This document shows, piece by piece, positions 1 through 8,635 of a DNA stretch of 64,000 nt; positions within the stretch are counted from its first letter, which is position 1, and each line of letters starts with the position of its first letter. A program made the position numbers and the translations under genes. Source of the stretch: Planctomycetota bacterium. GTDB lineage: Bacteria > Planctomycetota > J058. The stretch lies in contig JAMLIC010000023.1 of the NCBI GenBank assembly GCA_023954375.1, forward strand, positions 1-64,000, in the 5' to 3' direction. The notes below the pieces were generated by a model. The model saw only the letters and a program-made list of their open reading frames with translations, ran no database searches and was not told where the DNA came from.

Positions 1-330
1 GAGGCGCAGGAGCTCGTGCTCGGGCGCGAGCTCGCGGCGAGCGTCGGCGCGGGTGTGGAGCGGCATGAGGTCCGTGAGGACCGCGACGCCGCCGCGCGAG
101 CGGAAGTGCGTCTCGAGCACGTTCGTCCCGGGCAGGTAGCGGCGCTCGACCTCCGCCGGCCCGACGGGTCCGAGCCGCCAGCGCCCGCCGCGGCGGGCGT
201 CGAGGAGGGCCGCGAACAGGGGCACCCCGTCGAACCGTGGCCAGCAGAGCCAGTCGATCGCGCCGGTCCGGTCGACCAGGGCGGCGGTCCGACCGTCACC
301 GATCACCCCGTGCGCGTCGATCGAGCTCAT
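1..330 (-). CDS. GH15-family glycosidase, N-terminal part (runs off the window)
   Basis: The 110 codons seen are the N-terminus of a glycoside hydrolase family 15 protein (glucoamylase/trehalase-like). They begin MSSIDAHGVIGDGRTAALVD and continue with GAIDWLCWPRFDGVPLF, the characteristic start of this family, in which the N-terminal beta-sandwich precedes a catalytic (alpha/alpha)6 barrel. The barrel lies beyond the left edge, so the catalytic glutamates cannot be checked and the substrate is open. The ATG at 330-328 has a GGAG about seven bases upstream. The gene diverges from the VTT-DUF547 gene at 600. The family is clear from the N-terminal motifs; the precise activity is not. Confidence 0.85.
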   Translation of the reverse strand, partial: MSSIDAHGVIGDGRTAALVDRTGAIDWLCWPRFDGVPLFAALLDARRGGRWRLGPVGPAEVERRYLPGTNVLETHFRSRGGVAVLTDLMPLHTRADARRELAPEHELLRL

Positions 331-599
331 GATCGTCGCTCCCGGCGCCAGGTCGCGAGGTGGCTGCACCCACCTCCGCGGGAGGCGAGAGCAGCTCGCA
401 TGTCCCTGGACGACGCAGACGACGTACCCTCGGAGGAGCAGGGTCTGGGTCTCGTGAACCTCGTGCGGACATGACCCGACTCGTGCGCCGGCTGACCCGG
501 ACGGTGCCTCGAGGTGCCACTCGGCGACCCGGCGACGGGGCGCGGGAATGAAGCCCCGCCGGCCACCGGTCGGGGGTGAGGGATGCAGTGTCCGCAGCC

Positions 600-2192
600 A
601 TGAGCGCGTCCGAGAGCGCACGGCCGAGCTCGCTCGTCCGCTGGGCGGGCCTGGGCGCGTTCCTGCTCGGAGCCGTGCTGCTCGCGCGCAGCCTCCCCCT
701 CGACCGGGCGCTCGGCGCCCTGGACGTGGTCGTCCGCGACGCCGGCCCCTGGGGGCCGGTGGTGTTCGCCGGCGGGTACGCCCTCGCGGCGCTGCTCCTT
801 TTCCCCGGCTCCGTGCTCACGCTTGCGGCCGGCGCCCTCTTCGGACCGCTCCTGGGCACGGCAGTGGTGTCGCTGGCCTCGACCACCGCGGCGGCGCTGG
901 CCTTCCTCGTCGCGCGCCACGCCGCGCGCGACGCCGTCGCCGCGGTCGCCCGGCGCCGACGAGCCTTCGGCGCGATCGACCGCGCCGTCGGGGAAGGGGG
1001 CTGGAAGGTCGTCGCGCTGCTGCGCCTCTCCCCCCTCGTCCCGTTCAGCCTGGGAAACTACCTGTTCGGGCTGACGCGCGTCGGCTTCGTGGCCTACGTC
1101 CTCGCCAGCTGGGTGGCCATGCTCCCGGGGACGTTCCTCTACGTGTATCTGGGGCATCTCGGCCGGGCGGGCCTGGCCGCGGCGGCCGGCCTGGAGCGGG
1201 AGCGGAGCGCCGCCGAGTGGGCGCTGCTCGGGGCGGGTCTGCTGGCGACGCTCGCCGCGACGGCGCTCATCACGCGGCGCGCGCGCGCGGCGCTGGCGGA
1301 GAAGACGGAGGGGCCCGTGGTCGCCGAGGAGGAGCACGCCGGAGGTCGACCGCGGCCCTGGCGCTCGTGGGCGCTGGCCGCCGTCGGGCTCGCCACGCTG
1401 ACAGCCGGGCTCCTGGCCTCCTGCGGCGTGCTCGGCCGCTGGTTCGGACCGCCGCAGGTGACCATGGAGGACGTCCACGCGGGCGAGGCGGGCACGGCGA
1501 CCTTCGACCACGGGCTCCTCGACGGGCTCCTGGCGGCGCACGTCGAGGCGGAGACCGGCCTCGTCGACTATCAGGGCCTGCGCCGCGACGCGGCGACGCT
1601 CGACCGCTACCTGGAGCGGCTCGCCGCGGCGGACCTCGGGCCGCTCGGCCGCGACGAGCGGCTGGCGCTGCTGCTCAACGCGTACAACGCGTTCACCCTG
1701 CGGCTGATCCTCGATCACCGCCCGCTGGCGTCGATCCGGGACGTCCCCGAGGACCGCCGCTGGAAGGGACGCACCTGGACCCTGGCAGGCCAGGCCTACA
1801 CGCTGGACGAGCTGGAACACGAGCAGCTCCGACCGAAGTTCCGCGAGCCGCGCGTCCACTTCGCCCTCAACTGCGCGAGCGTCGGCTGCCCGCCGCTGCG
1901 CCGCGAGGCCTACGTGGGCGCGCGGCTCGAGGAGCAGCTGGAGGCGCAGGCCCGGCTGGTGCACGACGACGCGCGCTGGTTCCGCTACGACCCTGAGCGC
2001 GGCGAGCTGCACCTGACGCGGCTCTACGACTGGTTCGAGGGGGACTTCGCGCAGGTGGCGGGCTCGGCGCTCGACTTCGCGGCGCGCTACTCGCCCGCGC
2101 TGCGGCGCGACCTGGAGCGCGGCCAGCGCCCGCGCGTCCGCTGGCTGGAGTACGACTGGGCCCTGAACGAGCGGCGGCGGCGCGGCTCCTGA
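600..2192 (+). CDS. VTT (TVP38/DedA-like) membrane protein fused to DUF547
   Basis: This 530-residue protein has two parts. Residues 14-190 form a VTT/SNARE-associated membrane domain, with several hydrophobic helices and the typical motifs LLFPGSVLTLAAGALFG (residues 66-82) and LLRLSPLVPFSLGNYLFG (140-157). A further membrane span lies near 255-278. Residues about 300-500 are a DUF547 domain, recognised by LLNAYNAFTLRLIL and HFALNCASVGCPPL. VTT proteins are inner-membrane transporter or scramblase-like proteins, and DUF547 has no established activity. The next gene is an ArsM-type methyltransferase, so a role in arsenic or arsenolipid handling is a reasonable inference. ATG 600 is chosen; an in-frame GTG at 576 would add eight residues, and neither has a well-spaced ribosome site. 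The stop is at 2190-2192. Confidence 0.85.
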   Translation: MSASESARPSSLVRWAGLGAFLLGAVLLARSLPLDRALGALDVVVRDAGPWGPVVFAGGYALAALLLFPGSVLTLAAGALFGPLLGTAVVSLASTTAAALAFLVARHAARDAVAAVARRRRAFGAIDRAVGEGGWKVVALLRLSPLVPFSLGNYLFGLTRVGFVAYVLASWVAMLPGTFLYVYLGHLGRAGLAAAAGLERERSAAEWALLGAGLLATLAATALITRRARAALAEKTEGPVVAEEEHAGGRPRPWRSWALAAVGLATLTAGLLASCGVLGRWFGPPQVTMEDVHAGEAGTATFDHGLLDGLLAAHVEAETGLVDYQGLRRDAATLDRYLERLAAADLGPLGRDERLALLLNAYNAFTLRLILDHRPLASIRDVPEDRRWKGRTWTLAGQAYTLDELEHEQLRPKFREPRVHFALNCASVGCPPLRREAYVGARLEEQLEAQARLVHDDARWFRYDPERGELHLTRLYDWFEGDFAQVAGSALDFAARYSPALRRDLERGQRPRVRWLEYDWALNERRRRGS

Positions 2193-2311
2193 GCGACGTG
2201 GCCGCCTGGCGGCGGGGACGGCTCGTCCCGCGCCCTGGACGCCGCCGGGCAATCTCGAGGCCGGCGGGTACGATCGAGGCGCCGGGGTCCCGGCGAGCGA
2301 GGAGGCGCGTG

Positions 2312-3379
2312 ATGTCCATGTCGGCGGCGCTCCAGGACGCGCGCGAGGCCCTGCGCGCCCGCCTGCGCGAGTACTACGGCCGCACGCTGAAGAGCACGAG
2401 CGACCTGAGCGAGGGGGCCTGCTGTCCGACGGCGCCGGACGCCCGCTTCAAGGACGTCGTCCAGCTCCTGCCGGACGAGGTGCTGGCGCGGCGCTACGGG
2501 TGCGCCTGCCCGATCCCGGAGGACGACCTGACGGGGCTCACCTGCCTCGACCTGGGCTCTGGCGCCGGGTTCGACGCCTTCCTGCTGGCCAGCCGCGTCG
2601 GGCCGACGGGCCTCGTGCACGGCGTCGACATGACGGCGGAGCAGCTGGAGGTGGCGCGGCGAGCGGCCCCGGAGGTGGCCGAGCGCCTCGGGTTCCCCCG
2701 GTCGAACGTCGCCTTCCACGAGGACTTCATCGAGACCGCCGACGTGATCGAGGACGGCTCGATCGACCTGGTGATCTCGGACTGCGTGGTCAACCTGTCC
2801 CCGGCGAAGGACGAGGTGTGTCGGACCATGTTCCGGGTCCTGCGCGAGGGGGGAGAGGTCTACCTGGCCGACGTCGTCGCCGACCGCCGGGTCCCGCCCG
2901 AGCTCGCCTCCGACCCGGTCCTGGTGGCCGAGTGCCTCGGCGGGGCGCTGTACGAGCACGACTGGCTGGACACGCTGCGCGACGCCGGCTTCCTCGACCC
3001 GCGGGTCGTGAGCCGCAGGCTCCTGCGCGCCGACGCGCGCGGCGTGCCGATCGTGTTCTGGTCGGTGGTGGTCCGCGCGTTCAAGCTCTCCCGCCCGCCC
3101 CTCGACCGCCGCTGCGAGGACTACGGGCAGCTCGCGGTGTACCGCGGAGGGCTCCCCTCGAGCCCCGCCCGCTACACGTTCGACGACCACCACGTGTTCG
3201 AGGCGCGCCGGCCCACCCCCGTGTGCCGCAACACGGCGCGCATGCTGAGCGAGACCCGGCTGGCCGGGCTGTTCGAGGTCACGGCCCCCGTCGCCCACTT
3301 CGGCCCGTTCCAGTGCGGCCCGGCGCCGACCGGCAGCGCCACGGGGACGTCTTCGAAGGCGTCCGGGCCGTGTTGCTGA
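2312..3379 (+). CDS. arsM: ArsM-type arsenite S-adenosylmethionine methyltransferase
   Basis: This 355-residue class I methyltransferase has the SAM-binding motif LDLGSGAG at residues 79-86. It carries the three cysteines that bind arsenite in characterised ArsM enzymes: Cys64 in RYGCACP, Cys158 in SDCVVNLSP and Cys208 in AECLGG. An N-terminal pair (GACCPT, Cys37-Cys38) and a C-terminal pair (the protein ends SGPCC) are also present and are seen in many ArsM homologues. The family transfers methyl groups from SAM to trivalent arsenic in the cytoplasm; in some bacteria and algae this leads on to arsenosugars. The start at ATG 2312 has GGAGG six bases upstream. Two stops follow in tandem (TGATGA). 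No arsR or arsS-type radical SAM gene is visible beside it, so the final product is not known. Confidence 0.88.
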   Translation: MSMSAALQDAREALRARLREYYGRTLKSTSDLSEGACCPTAPDARFKDVVQLLPDEVLARRYGCACPIPEDDLTGLTCLDLGSGAGFDAFLLASRVGPTGLVHGVDMTAEQLEVARRAAPEVAERLGFPRSNVAFHEDFIETADVIEDGSIDLVISDCVVNLSPAKDEVCRTMFRVLREGGEVYLADVVADRRVPPELASDPVLVAECLGGALYEHDWLDTLRDAGFLDPRVVSRRLLRADARGVPIVFWSVVVRAFKLSRPPLDRRCEDYGQLAVYRGGLPSSPARYTFDDHHVFEARRPTPVCRNTARMLSETRLAGLFEVTAPVAHFGPFQCGPAPTGSATGTSSKASGPCC

Positions 3380-3731
3380 TGACCGGGAGCTGTGGCCGCG
3401 GCGCGGCAGGTGGCGCTGCTCGCCGCGAGCGCGCGCGAGCGCTCCGTCGCGGCCGACACGCGGCGCCCCGCTGGTCGGCAGGGCCACCTGGGCGGTGACG
3501 GCGTTGGTCGCCGCCGGGCTCGCCTCCCTCGGGACCACGGCCCCAGCCCTGCCCGCGCGCCACGACGAGGTCGACCTGACCGTCGACGGCTGAGCTGCGG
3601 CCTCTGGTGTCCCCTCCAGCTCGACCACGCGCTCGCTCTTGGAGTCCGACGTGCTGCTCCGCGCCCACGGTCCGTCGCAGGGGGCGGCGGAGGTCACGGA
3701 GTCGAAGGAGGCCTGGCCTGCGGCAGACCCG
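3380..3731. other. Gene-poor stretch between arsM and the signalling operon
   Basis: I see no supportable gene in these 352 bases. On the plus strand a short open stretch from 3492 to 3593 encodes a hydrophobic segment, TALVAAGLASLGTTAPALPA, before a stop. It has no start codon with a ribosome site in its own frame. The GTG at 3392 lies in another frame, so the stretch could be the end of a small membrane protein gene broken by a frameshift near 3465. Open frames on the minus strand have no recognisable protein character. The convergent genes on either side both end here, so a terminator is expected, but no clear hairpin with a T-run stands out. Confidence 0.4.
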
Positions 3732-5321
3732 TCACGAAGCCGACGCCACGTCGAAGCCCGCGCCGCCGCCGCGCGAGGCCTCGTCTTGCCGGCGCAGGGC
3801 CTCGAGCAGCAGCGACTCGATGGCCCCGTGCAGGTTGCGCGGGGTGGCGCTCCCGGGCGACTCCAGCCGGAAGGTGCCGTGCTGCCAGCCGGCCAGCCGG
3901 CAGAAGGCCTCGAGCCCGGTGCACGGCCCGAGCGAGGCCGCCGCCGGCTCGCCGCGCTCGAGGACGATCGACCCGGTCTCGCCCTCCCGCTCGAGGCGGA
4001 TCGTGGCCGTGCGCCGGCCGAGGGCGAGCACCTGCAGCAGCTCGGGCAGCGCCAGCTGCGAGAGGCTGCCCTCGACGCCGCGCCCGGCGCGCGCGGTCGC
4101 GCCCCGGGCCGTGACCTCGCGCAGCTTGGGCTCGAGCACGTCCCAGTTGACCGGCTTGGCCATGACGTCGGTCGCGCCCAGCTTGAGCGCCTTGGTCACG
4201 GTCAGGCGGTCCGTGCTGGTCGAGGCCAGGAACATCGGCAGCTTCGCGGTCGCGGGCGAGCGCCGGAGCCGGGCGAGCAGCGCGACCCCGTCGTAGCGCG
4301 GCAGGACGACCTCCGACACCACGGCGGCGGGCGGGGCCGCCTCGATCGCCTCCAGGGCCGCGCGGCCGTCGGGGTAGGTCTGCACCGCGAACCCGCCCAC
4401 GGACAGGCGGAGCTCCGCCAGGGCCAGGAAGGCCGGGTCGGCGTCGACGACGTAGACGAGGCGCCCCCCGGGGTTCTCCTCCACGCGGCGCAGGTACTCG
4501 GCGTCGCGCACGACGCGGAAGAAGGCGTCGACGACTCGCGGGTCGAACTGGCGCCCGGCGCGTACCGAGAGCTGCTGGAGCGCCCGGGCCTCGTCCGGAC
4601 TCGCGGCCCGCAGGCGGGCGAACTCGCGGGCGACCGCCACGATCCGCGCGGCGAGGGGGATGCGCTCGCCGGCGAGCCCCGAGGGGCGCCCGCCCCCGTC
4701 GAAGCGCTCCTCGACGGCCAGGAGCACCTCCTCGAGCGGCCAGGGCGAGCGCAGCGTGCTCGCCGCGGCGGCGGCCGCCGCCAGCTCGCGGCTCACGCCC
4801 GCCTCCGCCGGCGCCTCGCCCGGCGCGGGCGGCGCCAGGAGCGGGCCCAGGCAGGCCAGGAGCGCCGCCGGGCCCACCGCCTCCACGACCAGGCGACCCA
4901 GGCCCAGCCGCGCCGCCGTCAGCTCGGCCGCCTGGGCCACCTGCTCGGCCAGCGGCGGCAGGCCCGCGCGGCGCTCGAGCTGCGCGGCGAGGAGCCGCAA
5001 GGCGTCCGTCGCGCACGTGGCCGCCCGGCGCCGGTCGAGCCCGCCGTCGAGCAGCGCCCGGCCGAGCCCCGCGGGCGCGAGCAGGTCCACGTCGGCGCGC
5101 GAGGCCAGCTCGCGGCGCACCGCCGCGAGCATCGCCGGCTCGGCCGCGTCGGTCAGGACGGCGAGCGCCCGCGCGGACGTGCGCAGGGCGTCGCGCAGGC
5201 GCTCGAGGTCGCTCACCTCGCTGACCACGAGGCCGTCCCCCTCGAGGAGGACCCGCGCGGCCCGGCGCGCGTCCTCGGCGGCGACGAACAGGATGACCTC
5301 GTCGCGCGGCTCGTCACTCAC
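3732..5321 (-). CDS. HD-GYP remnant / response-regulator receiver / DUF4388 protein
   Basis: The 529 residues hold three recognisable parts. Residues 200-280 resemble the end of an HD-GYP domain (ERFDGGGRPSGL, then IPLAARIVAVA), but the HD metal site and a proper GYP signature are missing. Residues 287-405 are a receiver (REC) domain with the acidic residue Asp293, the loop Ser367 and Lys389 in MAKPV. The usual phosphoacceptor aspartate is replaced by glutamate (Glu337 in SEVVLPRYDG). Residues 418-510 match DUF4388 (PATAN), common in gliding and two-component proteins. The protein is probably a signalling scaffold that is not a cyclic-di-GMP phosphodiesterase and may not be phosphorylated normally. 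The start is a GTG overlapping the end of the upstream gene by eight bases, so it is the last gene of a three-gene operon. Confidence 0.75.
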   Translation of the reverse strand: MSDEPRDEVILFVAAEDARRAARVLLEGDGLVVSEVSDLERLRDALRTSARALAVLTDAAEPAMLAAVRRELASRADVDLLAPAGLGRALLDGGLDRRRAATCATDALRLLAAQLERRAGLPPLAEQVAQAAELTAARLGLGRLVVEAVGPAALLACLGPLLAPPAPGEAPAEAGVSRELAAAAAAASTLRSPWPLEEVLLAVEERFDGGGRPSGLAGERIPLAARIVAVAREFARLRAASPDEARALQQLSVRAGRQFDPRVVDAFFRVVRDAEYLRRVEENPGGRLVYVVDADPAFLALAELRLSVGGFAVQTYPDGRAALEAIEAAPPAAVVSEVVLPRYDGVALLARLRRSPATAKLPMFLASTSTDRLTVTKALKLGATDVMAKPVNWDVLEPKLREVTARGATARAGRGVEGSLSQLALPELLQVLALGRRTATIRLEREGETGSIVLERGEPAAASLGPCTGLEAFCRLAGWQHGTFRLESPGSATPRNLHGAIESLLLEALRRQDEASRGGGAGFDVASAS

Positions 5322-6744
5322 CGCGCATGTACTCCGGCGGCCGGATCCCGACCCGGACCGGGTCGACCGTGCCGACGATCGTGTGCCGGTGACCGCCCCG
5401 GGGCCCGGTCTCGGCCAGGTCCAGGACGGCGCCGTCCACCGCGCCCCCCGCGGCGTCGCGGACGACCGCCACCAGCGGCCGCTGCGGGTCGTCCGGGTTC
5501 GGGTGCACGACGAACGCCAGCTCGCCCGTGTCGAGCCGCACGGCCGTGCCGGGCGGGAAGAGCCCGAGCAGCCCCGCGAAGAGGCCCAGGAGGCCCTCGT
5601 CGAAGGGGCGGGGCCGCCCGGCGAACATGCTCGCCAGCGCCCTGTCCGGCAGGAGGGCCGGGCGCCCTGGCGCGGGCGAGGTCAGCGCCTCGTAGGCCTC
5701 GCACACGGCCACCATGCGCGCCAGCGGGTGGAGGTCCTGGAGCGGGCGGCTGGAAGGGTCGGCCTCGTACTGGAACGCGACCAGGGCCGCGATCAGCAGC
5801 GCGTCGTCGAGCCGGCGCGTCTCGAGGAACGCCCCGACCGCGCGGTAGGGGTGGTCGTCGTACTCCCGCCGCTCGGCCGGCGTGCGCGCGTCCTCCTCCT
5901 TCGCCAGCACCTCGGGCGACGTCCTGAACTTGCCCACTCCGTGCAGGAGCGCGGCCAGGCCCGCGTTGACCGCCTGCGCCCGGGGCACGCCCACCTTGCT
6001 CGCCAGGAGCAACGTGAGCAGGCACGTGTTGACGCCATGGTTGATCGCCGGCTCGTCCGCGTCCTTGATCAGCGTCAGCGCCAGGAGCGTGCGCGACGAG
6101 CGGGCCAGCATCCCGTGCAGCCCCTGCACGGCGCGGATGAGGCGGCGCCAGAAGTAGCGCTCGAGGTCCGGGTCGCGCATGTGCCGCAGGTACTCGCGCA
6201 GGAGCGTGAGCGTGCGCGCGTAGGCCAGGCGGGCCAGCAGCCGCTGGTCGACGATCGTGTCGCGGCGCACGGCCCTGGCCGCCACCTGCTCGCGCGTGAG
6301 GAGGGCCACGACGCCGGCCAGGCCGTTGGCCTCGAGCCCCTCGACCAGGTGCCGGCACACGGCCGCGGCGTCGGCGGCGGCCCCGCGCTCCTTCACGACC
6401 GACAGGAACGCGCGCACCGCGCGCTCGTCGACGGGACGCAGGAAGCGCAGCTCGCCCACGCCGAGCTGGCCGAGGAACCTGATCAGCCCCTCGACGGGCG
6501 CCGCGGCGCTGCGCCGGGGGCGCACCGGCTGGTCGTTCAGGAACAGGAGCTCGGCCTGCACGTCCGGCTTGAACGACACGGCCCCGTGCGCGGCGATGTG
6601 GCCGTTGAGCGCCGCCGCCAGCTCGCGCACCGGCTCCTCGAGGGTCACGTTGAAGATCGAGTGCAGCCGCGACACCTGCAGCGCCTGGAGCAGGCGGCTG
6701 ACGAGGTTGCTGACGGCCAGGGCGTCGTCCTCGCGGAGCATCAT
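5314..6744 (-). CDS. Degenerate HD-GYP domain protein
   Basis: This 476-residue protein has an N-terminal region of unknown fold (residues 1-210) and an HD-GYP-like helical domain (about 225-400). Characteristic pieces are present: NHGVNTCLLTLLLA (235-248), AALLHGVGKFRTSPEVL (264-280), DDHPYRAVGAFL (296-307) and LARMVAVCEAYEALT. The HD metal-binding pair is HG here (His268-Gly269) and no GYP triad is seen, so cyclic-di-GMP hydrolysis is unlikely. Its ATG overlaps the stop of the HEAT-like gene (ATGA), indicating translational coupling. A signalling or scaffolding role with its two neighbours is inferred from the operon; the ligand is not known. Confidence 0.75.
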   Translation of the reverse strand: MMLREDDALAVSNLVSRLLQALQVSRLHSIFNVTLEEPVRELAAALNGHIAAHGAVSFKPDVQAELLFLNDQPVRPRRSAAAPVEGLIRFLGQLGVGELRFLRPVDERAVRAFLSVVKERGAAADAAAVCRHLVEGLEANGLAGVVALLTREQVAARAVRRDTIVDQRLLARLAYARTLTLLREYLRHMRDPDLERYFWRRLIRAVQGLHGMLARSSRTLLALTLIKDADEPAINHGVNTCLLTLLLASKVGVPRAQAVNAGLAALLHGVGKFRTSPEVLAKEEDARTPAERREYDDHPYRAVGAFLETRRLDDALLIAALVAFQYEADPSSRPLQDLHPLARMVAVCEAYEALTSPAPGRPALLPDRALASMFAGRPRPFDEGLLGLFAGLLGLFPPGTAVRLDTGELAFVVHPNPDDPQRPLVAVVRDAAGGAVDGAVLDLAETGPRGGHRHTIVGTVDPVRVGIRPPEYMRGE

Positions 6745-8402
6745 CGGGCAGCGCCTCCGTGGCTCAGGACCTCCTGCAGCACCTCGAGCGCGTCCTGCGC
6801 CGCCTCGCGGATCTCCCGGCCGGCGCGCGCCCGGAAGAGGCCGGTCTTGCGCACCGCCTGCCGCCTCAGGAAGTCCGTCGCGCCGGCGCCGCCGATCGCG
6901 GCCACGGCCGCCAGCAGGGCCCTCTTCTCCTCGGCCGTGCGCCCGACGAAGCTCGGGTCCTCGATGAGCTGCTGGAGGGGCTCCAGGGCCTCGGGGTCGC
7001 GCGCCTTCGCCAGCGTCGTGGCCGCGCGGAGCCGCTCCTGCGGGTCGGCGGCGGAGAGCGCGTCGAGGAAGGCGGACAGCCGGCCGCGCCCGCTGTGCTT
7101 GCGCCACAGGAAGAGCGCGTACTCGCTCACCTCGGGCGCGGGATGCCGACGGCCGAGGTCGAACAGCGCCTCGCTCACCTGGCCGCTCTTGCTCCTGCTG
7201 ACCAGGAACAGCGCCCACCGGGCCGTCTCGGCCGACACGTCGGGCGCCAGCAGCCGCTCGAGCTGCCCCGGGGCGCGGGCCACGTGGTCGACGAGGAAGC
7301 GGTTCAGCGCCTCGTGGACGTCCGGCTCGGTCACGCCGAGGTAGGCGGTGACGGCGGCGGCGACGCCCACGTCGCCGAGGCCGCGGAGGACCTGGACGAA
7401 GGCGCCCGGCGCGCCCCCGCCGGCGCCGAGGGCCACGATCGCGTCCACGCGCTCGCCCGTCGTGAGCGCGGCGACCACCTGGTCGATGGCGCGCGACGCC
7501 GCGAGCGGCGCGGTGGGCCTCGCCTGCGCGTGGCGCTCGAGCAGCGCGGCCAGGAGCCGCAGGTCCTTGCGCCGGAGCGCGGCCAGCGGCGCCTCGGCGA
7601 CCAGCCACGCCGCGCCGTCGACCCCGATCGCCCGCGGGCGCAGCGCCAGGCCGTCGAGCGCCACGTCGACCAGGGCCCGCAGGAGCGCGGCGTGGTCGAA
7701 CATCTGCACCTCGGCCTGCAGCTCGCGCAGGCGTCGCTGGCCGTGCTGCACGAGGACCTCGGCGCGGTCGTCCCTGGCGGCGACCTCGTCCGGCCGGATC
7801 GCGTCCAGCTTCGCGAACTCGGCGCCCGTGTCCGTGGCCTCGTAGACCGCGCCGCCCTCGCCGAGGAGCCGCCGGGACTCGAGCTGCTGGATGATCGCGT
7901 CGGCGTGCGCGTTCATCTCCGCCAGGCGCGCGAGCGCCGCCGGCGAGAGGTCCTCCGGCGCGTCCCAGCCCTCGGCGAGCTCGTCCAGGCACACGCACTC
8001 GATGCCCTCGAACTCGCGGTCCCAGAGGACGGCCGAGATGTCCCGCTCCTCGCCGCGGTCGGTGAGGACCTCGAGGAGGGCCGAGAGGTCCTCGTCGCGG
8101 ACGCCCTCGCGGAAGGCGATGCTGCGCACGCCGCCGAGGAAGATCCCGAAGGCGATGTTCGCCTCGCGGTTCGGCTCCTCGTACACGCGCTCCTCGCCGA
8201 GCGCGAGGGCGTCGCGCGTGACCTCGAACCGCAGCAGGTGGTGCATGTGCACGTAGCTGCGGATGCTGCTCCCGAGCTCCTGGACCGCCCCGTGGCTGTA
8301 CGCGTGGCCGGCGCCGTAGAGCTTGCGCATCTTGTGCGCCTTCAGCAGGAGCCGGACCACCTCGCGCGCATGCCACACGCGCTCCTTCTGGTCGACCGCC
8401 AT
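6741..8402 (-). CDS. HEAT-repeat-like helical protein, first gene of signalling operon
   Basis: The 553-residue product is almost entirely helical. Its C-terminal 200 residues have the spacing and composition of HEAT/armadillo repeats, for example SAADPQERLRAATTLAKARD and DPEALEPLQQLIED. The N-terminal half (MAVDQKERVWHAREVVRLLL) shows no family I can name. There is no signal peptide or membrane span, so it should be cytoplasmic. It starts the minus-strand operon that continues with the degenerate HD-GYP protein and the REC/DUF4388 protein, so it may be the protein-interaction partner in that pathway. The ATG at 8402 has a GAGGGG purine run about four bases upstream. The upstream 230 bases hold no gene. 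Confidence 0.7.
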   Translation of the reverse strand: MAVDQKERVWHAREVVRLLLKAHKMRKLYGAGHAYSHGAVQELGSSIRSYVHMHHLLRFEVTRDALALGEERVYEEPNREANIAFGIFLGGVRSIAFREGVRDEDLSALLEVLTDRGEERDISAVLWDREFEGIECVCLDELAEGWDAPEDLSPAALARLAEMNAHADAIIQQLESRRLLGEGGAVYEATDTGAEFAKLDAIRPDEVAARDDRAEVLVQHGQRRLRELQAEVQMFDHAALLRALVDVALDGLALRPRAIGVDGAAWLVAEAPLAALRRKDLRLLAALLERHAQARPTAPLAASRAIDQVVAALTTGERVDAIVALGAGGGAPGAFVQVLRGLGDVGVAAAVTAYLGVTEPDVHEALNRFLVDHVARAPGQLERLLAPDVSAETARWALFLVSRSKSGQVSEALFDLGRRHPAPEVSEYALFLWRKHSGRGRLSAFLDALSAADPQERLRAATTLAKARDPEALEPLQQLIEDPSFVGRTAEEKRALLAAVAAIGGAGATDFLRRQAVRKTGLFRARAGREIREAAQDALEVLQEVLSHGGAAR

Positions 8403-8635
8403 GGGCCCCTCGTCCCCACCCGCGGAGAGAGTAGCGGCCCGCGCGCGCTCCGGCGGCGGCGTTCCAGCGGTTACTGCACCGATACTGCCCTCTGCGCGCG
8501 CGAAGTGCCGGGCGGCTGGACGCCGGCCGCGACGCGGAGCGCACGAGGGAAAAACGGGTGACCGTCAGACGCGGTCGATGAGGTCGACGCAGAGCGGCCT
8601 TCGCGGTCGTCGCTTGCGCTCCAGCGTCGAGCCGA

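Noticed and set aside
3392..3593. Possible small membrane protein after arsM
   Set aside because: The hydrophobic part (3492-3593) and the only upstream start (GTG 3392) are in different frames, and no ribosome site supports either.
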